Below, piece after piece: positions 12,895-23,619 of a stretch of 64,000 nt of DNA. A program made the position numbers and the translations under genes. Source of the stretch: Lactarius indigo (lineage: Eukaryota > Basidiomycota > Agaricomycetes > Russulales > Russulaceae). The stretch spans positions 1-64,000 of the forward strand of contig JAFKAC010000021.1 of NCBI GenBank assembly GCA_025766275.1, in the 5' to 3' direction. Position 1 is the first letter of the stretch; the number at the start of each line of letters is the position of its first letter. Below the pieces are notes generated by a model that saw nothing but the letters and a program-made list of their open reading frames with translations, was not told where the DNA came from and did not search any database.

Positions 12895-15800
12895 TCATTC
12901 CACAGCGTGCTGCAAGAACAATTGTACAATTTCCTCCTGTCTTGGGCCACAGGCAACCTCGGATGGAGTCTTTCCGCTGACGTTGCATACACGTGCATCC
13001 GCACCGTGGTCTAGTAATAACTGCACAACCTCCGGGTGTCCTCCCGACCAACCGTGTGTCGCGTAGTGTAACGATGTCGATCCCTGGACATCCCGGGCAT
13101 CGATTTCCGCGTTGCGCTCGAGTAGTAAACGAGCAAACTCGAGGCAACCGCCAACCGCTGCGTAATGCAGTGAGGTTGCTCCCTGGTCGTTGCAGACGCA
13201 CACATCCGCATTATGGTCCAGCAAGAACCGCGCAATGTCATGTTGTCTCATCATCGATGCGCAGAGAAACGGGGTGAATCCTTTGTTATCTCGTGCATCG
13301 ACCTCCGCCTTGCGCTTGAGTAGTAACCGAGTAAGCTCGAGGTGACCGCAGGCTGCTGCCAGATGCAGTGGGGAAGATCCACTTTTGTTGAGGACTTGCT
13401 CATCTGCATTGTTCTCTAACAATAGCTGCAAAATATCAAGGTGTCCATGGTAGGATGCTCTGAGGAATGGGGTGAATCCGTCGTCGTCACGGGCATTGAC
13501 CTCTGCATCGCGCTCGAGTAGTAACCGAGCAACCTCGAGGTCACCGGATTCTACTGCACAATGCAGTGGAGTGTTTCCCTTGTTGTTGCGGACATGCTCA
13601 TCTGCATTGTGGTCCAGCAATAGCCGCAAAATATCAGGGCTCCTGCTCGCTGATGCGCAGAAAAATGGGGTATACCCGTCATCGTCCTGGGCATTGACCT
13701 CCGCGTTGTGTTCGAGTAGTAACCGGGCAACTTCGAGGTGACCGTAATACGCCGTGTAATGCAGTGGAGTCATTCCCTTGTCGACGCGGACATGTCCATC
13801 CGGAATTGGACCCACCGGTCCCATAATGACACCATCAACGTCGTTCTGGGCATTAGACTCTGCACGGCGCTCGAGTAGTAACCGTTTGAGTGACAGAGTA
13901 GCTTCAAAGTGACCCTCACACACTGCGCAATCCCATGAGATGGTCCGTCCTTTGTCGCGGACATGCTCATTCACAGTGTGGTTCAGCAATAACTGCGTAA
14001 AATCGCAGCTTTTACCCCACAGCGGATTGAGGAATGTGATAGCTCCTTCGGTATTCCGGGCATTGGCCTCCGCATTGCGTTCAAGTAGTATTCGAGCAAC
14101 CTCAAGGTGACCGTAGGTCGCTGCCAAATGCAGTGGGGTATTTCCGTAGCTGTCATGGAAACGTGCGTCCACATTATGGTCTAGCAATAACCGCACAACA
14201 TCAGTGTTTCCAATCGCCGATGCATGGAGAAGTGAGCTGGCAAAGTCATCGTGGGAATTGACTTCTGCATCTTGTTCTGCATTGTGCTCGAGCAAAATCC
14301 GAGCAACCTCGAGGTGACCTTTGGTCGCTGCTGAACGCAGGGGAGTGTTTCCGTAGTAGTCACGGATACGCGCATCTGCACTGTAGTCGAGTAATAACCG
14401 CACAACATCGTGGTGTCCATTCGCCGATGCTTTGAGAAGTGGGGTAGCTCCGTGGTTGTCCTGGGAGTCGGCCTCCGCGTTGTGCTCGAGTAGTAACCGA
14501 GCGACATTGAGGTGAGCATTTCTTGCTGCCATATGCAGTGCAGTCGTGCAATCTTTCTCCCGAGAGTTCACGTCCGCGCCAACATTCAGCAGCCACCTCA
14601 CGACCTCAAGACGTCCCGCATGCGAAGCCATGTCTAGTGGAGTAAAATTGTTTCCAGAGCGTAAATTTATGTCAGCGCCATGCGCGAACAGGAACTGAGC
14701 GACCTCGATATGCCCCTCAATCGCCGACGCATGCAACGGAGTGCCGTATCGACCACCAAGGAGGTTGACTTGCTGCGGATTCTTCATGATAAGGCGTCCC
14801 ACTAGATCACGGAATCCCTTCTGTGCGGCGAAGTATAAGGGAGCTGCCAAAGGTGGCACATCTCTTCGCGGTCCAGACTCCGAAACCGTCAAGAGCTCGA
14901 GTCGGTTTCGTATTCGGACCCATGCTGAAAAATATGGCTTGTCCATGTCAAAGAAATGATCCAAAGCGTCCTTTATCTGCAACTCCACATTTCCGATCTG
15001 CGCGTGCCGATCCCAATATTTGGCAGCATACTGAGCAAGAGGGATCTTCTCAGCGCTATCTTTGTCGGCGCCGTCGTCCAGGCGAAGTAACACGCCGAGA
15101 CAAGCCTGGGCAAGAATCACGTGGCAGGGTTCAATGGGAATATGAAATCGGGACATCTCTTCCATACAACACGCAAGGCGATCCGATACTAGGAATTCTT
15201 TTACAGAGAAATGAGAGAACTGGACAACTCGGAAGCCATTGTCGATGATTATGGAAACCAAGCTGGAACAGGTTGATAGCACCGCTTCTTCTTGGTCTTC
15301 CCACCGCCAATCCGCGATCAACTTTGGGATCCCTGCCGAGCTCAAGTCAAACGCGAGCACTTCCGCGAGCTCCTCGACACGGAGTGGACGACTGGCCACC
15401 ACGAGACACTGTAAAAGTCGATATGCGTGCTCCCGGTTCGCATTATTGATCTCTTTCAGGATACGCTTGTATGTCTCGTCCAGTGATTTGGGTAATTCCT
15501 CGAGGATACGACGCAGATTGGTCGGAAAACAGTGTCGCAGAACCTCCAGCTGACAAAAGACCCATCGAAACCTGGTTGACATCATAAAAAAACTGTACTG
15601 TCATGATGAACGTAGGGGTCCTTACATTCCATCTGCCTTCTCCGTGAGAGTCTCAATGATCGCGTTTTTATCGTCTTCCCGCCATCTCTTCATCCTTTTA
15701 TCCGAGTGAACGACAAAAGTAACGTAGTCGTTAATGTCTTGCTTTTGTCCGCTTTCGTCGTGGAGGGAAACTTGTTGAGTTGCCAAAGGCTCAAGGGTGG

Positions 15801-17757
15801 TGCGTATGTCGAATTCCGGACGACTCGTGATACATAGACGTAGATTTGGATGGTGAAGGTCGACAAGTTCTTTAACCAGCTCGAGGACCCTCTCACGTGA
15901 CGAAGGAATACCCGAATCATTGGGAGACTCGTCGAGAGCGTCCATGATCAGATAGATCGGCATTTGTCCCACCACCGTGAGCATATCCTTGAGGCACTGC
16001 GCGAGTGAGTCCTCAGTCGGTTGTTCCGATCCTTGCTTGTGTGCAGAGTACAAAGAAGAAAGAGCGTCGCAGAAGGTATCTGATTGATCGGAGAGTTGGA
16101 CAAGGAGAGACGATAACCAAGCGCGCGAGTCCTGTTTTGTTGTGTCCTTGAAATCAAAGTAAAAATAGGCCAAGAAAGCAGACCCAGCATCGGACATGGA
16201 TTTGATATCGCGGACAATCACCGAGCTTGTTGATAATGTGAGTTCGAGTAGGACGCAACTCGGGGGAGGGTAACGCACCTGAGAATACTCTTCCCGGAGC
16301 CAGCTATTGATCCAAGAATGTGGTTAGTAGCGATTAAGACTCAGACGGTGACGAGATGTATACGTTTCCCGTGAATCCACAACAAAGAGCCAGACGCTTT
16401 CCAACCTGTGAGGGTGATCCCTTCGGTGCACCAGGATGCGGTACCCTTATGGTGAGCAGCGGATGCGGTATTGTAATTGACAGATGGATCGGGAGGAGCG
16501 ATCCATTTTCGAAGGTCCTTGCGTAACTCGTTCCCTGTAAGGGAGATCAAGTCACGATTTCCAGCGACGAGATCAGAAGATGACGAACGGTTTAGGTCGG
16601 TGACTTGGTCGACGACTTGTTGAATCGCTACTCCGGTCTCCTTTACGCCTGAGCGAGTAAAAGGTTGAGGATAGGGCTGACCGATGGGGGAATAACTGAC
16701 CTCGAATGACGGAACCAACCTTGCGGTCGACGCCGTGTACCCTGCTGTCGACGGTTTTGACCTTGTTGTTGATACCGTCTACTTTGGTATCAACAACCTG
16801 CACCCTCTCATCGACGACTTCCACCTTTTCATCGACTTCCTTGACCTTGTCATCCACGTTCATAACCTTATCACCCACGTCCTTGACCCTTTCACCCACG
16901 TCCCTGACCTTGTCATCCACATCCTTGACCTTGTCATCGATGCTGCGAGTGATCGTCAGGACTTCGGCTGCCGCCATCCGAGCCTCCTCTTGCGTCAACG
17001 CGTCTAGTCGCTGAAGCGCGTCCTCCACGTCCTTCCTTCCAACCAACTTCTTCAAATACGCCTCTACAGGACAGTCAGTTTCGGGGTATTTGTCAGCAGG
17101 GAATGACATACTCGTTCGTCCCTGCCCGACCTCCTTGGTCACAATCCCGAGGATCACGAGTACTTCGACCATGATCTTTACGATAATGTCCGTCATAGCT
17201 GTCGTCGGTCGGACCTCGATATATTGTTCGAGTCGCTTGAAGAAGTATTCCAAGCGGCCAAACAGGTCTACAAGAGCATCTTGGCTGGTGCGGACATCCT
17301 TGATGGCCTAAGGGATAGATGCGTCATCAGGGCACACACGCTCGGTCAAGAGAGATGGTCACCTGGAGGAGGACACCAATGCTGGTAAAGATTACATTCG
17401 ATGGTGGGAATATCTATCGTCATAAAAATCAGAGGGTAGATCTCGAGCGGCTTAGGGTTTCGCAATCACCAGTCCAACACCGTTACCGATGGTCACAGAG
17501 AATGCGTACAAGACATTGACAGTAGGATCGAGCCACTTTGTCCATCTTTCGTTAACAGCTCGAGATCTATCAACCGTCTGGAATAGTCTTCGAAGGATGG
17601 AGAGTATTGCACTGGGAGAGTCGCAGGACTGCAGCCGGGTAGCCAGAGGATGGGAGGTGAGGTCACGCTTTGTCTGCTGTCTGTACGATTTCAGAGCAGC
17701 TGTAAATATTGTCTCAAAGCCTGTAGATGAGGTGCCAGTAGGCGGAACTTGGGACAT
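12895..17757 (-). CDS. STAND (NLR-like) protein: Goodbye domain, heptad-repeat linker, NACHT NTPase, ankyrin repeats
   Basis: An eight-exon model closes exactly at 1489 residues, starting at the ATG at 17757-17755. Introns are 17414-17469, 17308-17362, 17064-17111, 16649-16715, 16304-16363, 16226-16278 and 15572-15625, all GT-AG and 48-67 nt. Residues about 1-210 match the fungal STAND N-terminal Goodbye domain (KWLDPTVNVLYAF, TTAMTDIIVKIMVEVL, LTQEEARMAAAEVL). Residues about 219-295 are about eleven heptads of the DDKVKDV type. The NACHT domain has Walker A GKPGSGKS (about 388-395), assembled across two introns, and Walker B IYLIMDALDE (about 488-497). From about 840 to the end come some 19 ankyrin repeats. 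Family knowledge: such proteins act in fungal self/non-self recognition or immune-type signalling by nucleotide-driven oligomerisation. No frame damage is seen, so it looks functional. The ligand is unknown. Confidence 0.93.
13000..14790 (-). repeat. Ankyrin-coding tandem repeats (~99 bp units, ~198 bp higher-order pairs)
   Basis: Within the last exon of the STAND gene about 19 units of 33 codons follow each other. Many alternate between an E type (LLLEHNAEVNA-RDD, then TPF or TPLLKAS) and a D type (LLLDHNAD-V, then TPLH-AA). The DNA therefore repeats with a period of about 198 bp as well as 99 bp. Two units are longer than 33 codons, near 13850 and 14260. Confidence 0.85.
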
Positions 17758-18148
17758 AGTGCTAGTTCGATCGAAGGAGCACGGTTGCCAGTGGATGCGG
17801 GGCGCGGAAAGCCTGGTGCACGCGAAAGGAAAGATAGCCGTCCTGATATTCCCAGGTGCCAGACAACCATAGACGCCCACACACTTGATAACATTCAGTC
17901 TGAGCGCGAGAGCGGCCCTGGATTCGTTCATCGGTTCGAGTAGGATCGAATCGCCTCCACGAGGAAACTGTCTTAGCGCTCACTGGAAGTACCACTGGCA
18001 TTCCTTTTGTCTCCCGTAAGCATCTAACTTGTAGCCGGTCACTACCTCCTACTATGCTTCATGCCATAGCCGCATCCCGTATATCACTTTCCAGCACAAT
18101 GGGGGTAAGGAGTAGTAAACAAGGGGTAACAGTAACATTGTAGCGGTA

Positions 18149-21100
18149 TTACTCCAAAACGTTCCTAAATTCAAACGCCGGGCTACCCGGTTCCGAGCTC
18201 TCGATTATCATGCGACTGTATCCCGCCTTGCCCGCCTCTACGTGCGCCAGCGCCTCCTCGACAGACAAGACCTCCACATCAACGAGGGTCAACGTACGCT
18301 TCAGATAGGGCAACACCTCCTGCAGCACATCCGTCTCCACGAACGGTAAAGTCCGCTTAAACGCCGTCTCTGCCCCAAATTCCGCGATGCGTTTCTACAA
18401 CCCAAGTCAGAAACGCAAAAAAAAAAAAAAATCAGAAGCGCCATCGCGTTACCTTGAATAGCTGCACGAACGGCATCGCGCGCTTATCCTTGATCAGCCC
18501 ACGCTCAATCAGCACCGCGCGCACACGTGCGTCGTCGACCCGCGCGGCAGCGGGGTCCCAAGCGGCCTGTACGGCCTGCACGCACGCGTCCTGCCACTCG
18601 GGGAAGCGCGTCGCGACGTAGACGCGCACGGCGCGGGGCTTCTTCGGGTCGAACGGCGGCGGGCCACCGCCCTTGCTGCCCTTGCCGAGTTTCTTCAGCA
18701 GTGTCAGTTCCGCGTCGCGCACCGTTTTGACCAGCGTGCGCATATACGCGCCCGCGTCGATCGTCGGCACGTCTACTGCCCGTGCCGGCGTCGGCCAGCG
18801 CGCGTGCTGGATCGACGTTGGGTGCTGTAGGATTCCGCGCCAGATGTGCTCGGCGAAGTGAGGTGCGATGGGCGACGCGAGCACTGCTGCTACGTTGATC
18901 CAGTATCGGACTAGGTCCGCGTGCATGCCGATGTCGGCGGTCACTTCGCGATACCAGTCGCGAACTGACTGTAACTCGTAGAAGCCGTATTTCATGGAAT
19001 CCTTGTAGAATGTCCTAAGCAAGTCGTGAGATCAAACAGCACGTTCAAAGGAAGTAAGAGCAGCATACAGTTCGTAGTGCTCTTTGGTGATGTTGATCAA
19101 GTTGTTGATTTCCTCCTCAAAGACTTTGTCGTGGTACGAGTCTTTAGGCCCCGTGCGCAATCCCGTCGCATCTTTGGTCATTTCCTGCTACTCGTGAGAC
19201 GCATAGCAAATGCCAACACGATCGAGGACTTACCTCGCACCACGTTAATAACGTGTGTAAGCGCAAGATGTTCGCGTTCGCGTTCTTCTCCTCGAAGTTG
19301 GCGTCCTCGATGCCGTCGCCTGCGTCTGCCAACGCTAAGCGCGTCGCGTCTGCACCAAACTTCTCTACGCTATCTCGGAGCGTCAGCGAGTTTCCCTTGC
19401 TCTTGGACATCTTCTGTCCATTCAACAGGAGGTGGCCATTTGCGCGCATGCTCAGCGGCCACTTGCTTTCGGGGAAGATCGCTGCGTGATTGTAAATAGC
19501 GAAAGACAGATGGTTGTTGATCAAATCTTTGCCAGACGAGCGCACGTCAAATGGATAGAAGTATTCGTATTCGTGTTTCAGCGCGTCAGCCTTCTCCTTA
19601 GGTAAAGAAGAGTTTGCGGGCCATGGGCCGTCAACGAAAATGTACTCCCAGATTTCGTCCGTCATTTGTTCTGGCGCAATGTCCAACTTGCCGCGGACCT
19701 TGCCATCGATAGACCCTACGGTACTGTCAGCCAAGAGACCGGGGGATGATTAGAGACATACCATGCAGCAAGTGCGCGACCGTGTAATAGCACATATAGA
19801 TGGTAGAGTCGCTCAATGACTCGACCAAGAACTGCGGATCCCACGGCAGCACTGAACCCAACCCATATGTTCGGGCGCACGCCCACTGATTCAGCCAAGC
19901 CAAGGTGCTCTCAAATCCATTCCGCGTCTCCTGGAAGTATGTGTTCATCCGGGCCAACAGGCTTCATAAGTCCAGTAATGAGCTCGCAGAGGTCCTGGGG
20001 GGTAACAAGGGGACGCACCGCTCTGCCTCCGCCCTCCATTTTGTCTCGCCGTAGTCCAAATACCACTGGTCCATCAGCGCAACTACACACTCGTCGGCGC
20101 TTCTCGAGATCACCAAGCCCTCGGGCTCCGCATACGCGAACGCCACACCATTTGCGATCATGCTGGCGCGCACTTTGTTCTTGGCTTCTTGCACCGGCTC
20201 ACCCTTGAACTCACCAACCAACATCGTGCCGTTATAGAAGCCCTCCTTGTACGCGATTTCTTTGGCTTCTGCCAACTGCTTGACGTCCTTCTGTGACACG
20301 ATCTTCAGTTGTTTGACTAATGCGGGTGCAGACATTTCGCCATATGCAGGAGTCGATAGAACCGGGACAGGGTCGAAAGCGGCCCAGGCAGGATCAATTT
20401 TGTAGTACTCGGCCTTCTTGCGCAAGTCCATAAGGGTGGCGTAATCATCGGGCGAGTCAGACGGGACAGAGGTGACGACACCCGTGCCCTGATGAGATCG
20501 TGAGCTGTTAATTCACCGCCACCAGGAGGGCCAGAAATTTTACCTTGGTGGGAAGGACATTGTCCATAGGCAGAACGTATACCTCAGGGTACACCGAAAA
20601 CGGTGCTTGGATTTTCGTACCGACCATCGAGGTTCCCTCCAATTCGGCCAATTGGTTCACTTGCCCACGCACGTCGAAGATGCCCTGGAAGGTCATGTTG
20701 CGCGCTGCGCGCTGGGTGCATACGTATGCCTCGCCGTCGTTCGCAGCGAAGACGCCGTACTTGATGGCAGTGCCCACGAAGCAGTTGGTTTGGCCGTACC
20801 TGAATCGACATATGAGGTGGATCATTCACCTCGGCCAGACAGAAATCCACGAACATTGTCTCTGGGCGCAGCGTCGCGGCGACCAAGTATACCTTTCTGC
20901 CGCCGAGCTTACCCTCCAAAGCTTTCTGTGCCACGGGGCTCCACTCGACGACTTGCATCTTGACGCCCGTATATTCTTGTGGGCCGATACCCTCGCCATC
21001 GGCGCGATCGTGATCCATACAGGGCTGGCCGTCTTTCGGGCTGTAGATAGTGTAGCGTTCGCCGAATTTGATCTTGCCTAATGCGTGGAGCTTGTTCATC

Positions 21101-21957
21101 TGCCAGCGCACAAATGCGTCGTAATAAGGATTTGCCGGGGTCGTCATGAAAGAACGACGCCAGTCTATGCGCGTCCCCAAGGCGTGGTGGTCTGCCTAAG
21201 TACGCAAATGGTCTGTGGGAACTGGGACAAAGAAAGAATAAAGCTCACGATCGCAATTGGGGGGAAGTAGGTCAGCCAGTAGTATGGGTCCGCAAACTTT
21301 TTGATCTCGGAGCGTGGTACACCGATAGACTCCATGATTTGGAACTGGTACGTAAGGCCCGTTGACTTGGCAGTCAGCTTTCCTTTCTTTCCTTTGTCGG
21401 CGCGGGGGGCGGAGGGATTGCTCGACTCGGCTGTCGGCTCCTCGTCGCGTTCCTCCGGTGTCTCGAAATTTTCGAAATCCTGGCCAAACATCTCCATCTC
21501 CCGAATGATTTTGTCTGAGGATGCCTGATCGCGCGCTCAGGACAAGTGCAAGATAGGAGCAGACAGTGACACACCTTTATGGGCATTCCGGTAACATGGA
21601 ATCCATGCGGGAATAGGACACGCTTGCCCAACAGACGATGGTACCCCGCCGCAAACTCGATTTTTGAGATTGTGAATGCATGGCCCAGGTGCAAGGATCC
21701 GTTCATGTAAGGGAAGGGGAAGTTACCGAACCATTTGGGGAACTTTTCGTGGATTTGTGCGGGGCTGAGGCCTGCTGTTTCCTCTTGTGTTGGCGCATCG
21801 GTTTCGAAGACGTGCGCCTGCTCCCACTCGTCCTGGTACTTCTTCTCCAGGGACTTCAGGTAGTCCCGTTTTCCAGTCTGTCAAATTGATCGTCAGCAAT
21901 CAAACTAGCAAAACACAAGAAGAGAGGCACCTGGGCAAGTTCGATGATGTTTGACAT
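18149..21957 (-). CDS. Cytosolic leucyl-tRNA synthetase
   Basis: This enzyme charges tRNA-Leu with leucine for cytosolic translation. Eleven exons join in phase to 1092 residues, the usual length for eukaryotic cytosolic LeuRS. Introns are 21878-21930, 21525-21574, 21196-21248, 20800-20854, 20489-20543, 19962-20018, 19716-19761, 19185-19233, 19015-19068 and 18395-18452. Visible class I motifs are the HIGH-type HLGHA (about 72-76), with [12 protein letters not shown] around it, and KMSKS in [12 protein letters not shown] (about 726-730). The CP1 editing domain shows [13 protein letters not shown], completed across an intron. [17 protein letters not shown] and the anticodon-binding part follow. 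The start codon at 21957 opens a nine-codon first exon. The gene diverges from the one starting at 22245, with only about 290 bp between them. No damage is seen. Confidence 0.97.
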
Positions 21958-22244
21958 ATGTGAAGAGGAAGAGAAAGATCTTGATTGTACAACTATTTTA
22001 CAGCAGCTCTGAGAGCGCAACACGCGGCGCCAAAGAGCGTGTATTTTGCTAAATGATGTGAGTTGCAGATACAGATCGGTCGCTCTTCACGATATGCGAT
22101 GGCATCAACCACTCCGAGTCATTTCCCTTACAAGGCAACTTTGTCCTTTTCAGTTCACTCAAACCCATTGTCACGACTCACGTGACGTGACATCTGTGAC
22201 TAGTCGCGTCGCGTCAACCCGTTCTCGAGCCCGTTCTTGTCTGT

Positions 22245-23238
22245 ATGCCTGGTCCACAGAACGCAAAGAAGAAAAAACGTGCTCAGCAGAAGAAGCACCA
22301 TTCCAGGGCTCACTCGTCGATAGCAGCACAGAAGGCGTCCCCTGATCTCTCCTCCTCGACCCTTGTAACGTTACTGTCACCTACGATTGTTGCACAGGAA
22401 GCTGATGAAGCTGAAACTCTGTGCCCAGACCCCTATGTAAAACCCTCTGCTCTCGAGGACATTAGTCCCTCCACTCATGGCACCCCCTACGGACCCCCAG
22501 ATGACCCGACGTTCATCCTGCTCTCCAACCCCATCATCTTTGACCACGGCGACGGCCCCCGCGTGCGAGACATGCGCGCCTTTCTCAACTCGTGGTTCGC
22601 GCAGCCCGCCTGGACGGCCGATCCACTCTGCGCAGAGTTCGCCCAACACGAGATCCTTCAGATGCTCCGCACCGTGCTCCCCGAGGAGACTGCCCTCGTA
22701 CGCCTCTTTCCCACTGCGCCCGCTACCCACGAATAAGCTGACAACCGTTCCTCCTCCGCATGTGCATTAGTGCCTATGGTACAACAAGAGCAGACGTTTT
22801 GGGCGCGTCTGCCCCGCCTGTCTCCGCCCCTACTTGCTGGCCGATGCACCACCCGATGCTCCCGCCCTCCTCCTCTCAGAGCAGATCATCAGCGGACTTT
22901 GTTCGCCTGTATGTTTCTTTCTGGCTGCATCCGGCGTACCAGCTATCGCCGTGACATTAGGTCGCATGGCCGAGGACCTCGACGACGCGACATGGGAGCT
23001 GCTTGACCGTGCTGGACCAGCACACCCTGCGAAGGAAGAAGTTGGGGCAGAGAAAAGCGTGGAAAGCGTCGGCTTAGCGATGCTGCTCAAGATGACCAGA
23101 TTACATGACTTGGGCCTTGCCCAGCTGTGTATGCCCGAGTTGGTATTTGATGATGATGTTCGCCTGACTCAGACACGTCAAGACCTGGGGGAAATCGAAA
23201 GGGAGGGGTTGCACATACGTGAACCTAGTCCGTTGTAA
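22245..23238 (+). CDS. Uncharacterised basidiomycete protein with a CPAC motif
   Basis: Two exons (22245-22697 and 22771-23238) join in phase across a 73-nt intron to give 306 residues. The N-terminus is very basic (NAKKKKRAQQKKHHSRAH), possibly a nuclear or nucleolar signal. The middle carries DPLCAEFAQHEILQMLRTVL, and after the splice comes CLWYNKSRRFGRVCPACLR, with cysteines that could bind a metal or form a small knuckle. An alternative intron around 22911-22970 is possible, but that stretch stays open in frame, so I kept it as coding. I cannot give a function. The gene is divergent from leucyl-tRNA synthetase and probably shares its promoter region (21958-22244). Confidence 0.75.
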
Positions 23239-23377
23239 TGTTCCTCATTATGTATCGCGACATGTGTCGCCAGTATTATAGCATTGGGACAATTCTACTC
23301 ACCCTTACTCTTGCCGCTAATTATATTTCATCAATTGATGGTGTAGTTCAATTACAGTTTAATTGAAAGATCAGTAT

Positions 23378-23473
23378 GCCCGCCTAGCTCAATCGGATAG
23401 AGCGTAAGACTTTTACGGCAGTGGCAATTCCCGTGAGATCTTAAGGCTGCGAGTTCGACCCTCGCGGTGGGCT
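23378..23473 (+). tRNA. tRNA-Lys (anticodon UUU) with a 22-nt intron
   Basis: The sequence folds as a full cloverleaf. The acceptor arms are GCCCGCC and GGTGGGC (one G-T pair, discriminator T), the D arm is GCTC/GAGC, the anticodon stem is TAAGA/TCTTA, and the T arm is GCGAG-TTCGACC-CTCGC. The anticodon TTT is at 23412-23414. A 22-nt intron (23416-23437) interrupts the loop one base 3' of the anticodon, the canonical position for nuclear tRNA introns. The B box GAGTTCGACCC is intact. Confidence 0.95.
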
Positions 23474-23482
23474 AATGGAACC

Positions 23483-23489
23483 TTTTTTT
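23483..23489 (+). terminator. RNA polymerase III terminator of tRNA-Lys
   Basis: A run of seven T residues begins 10 nt after the tRNA 3' end, a standard Pol III stop signal. Confidence 0.85.
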
Positions 23490-23619
23490 CTTCTCCAATT
23501 CTCAAACAGAACACCCCACACCACTTAACAATCAACATGGGTGTGATTCAATTTAAAGGTTCTCCACCATATCTTACATAAATGGGAATAAATATATTCC
23601 GAAGCGGAAGTCGCGCCCG

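Noticed and set aside
13000..14790. CRISPR-like regular repeats
   Set aside because: The ~99-bp periodicity is coding ankyrin repeats in a eukaryotic gene; there are no short identical repeats with unique spacers.
14823..15553. Plus-strand ORFs of 141 and 104 codons
   Set aside because: Antisense shadows of the STAND gene's last exon.
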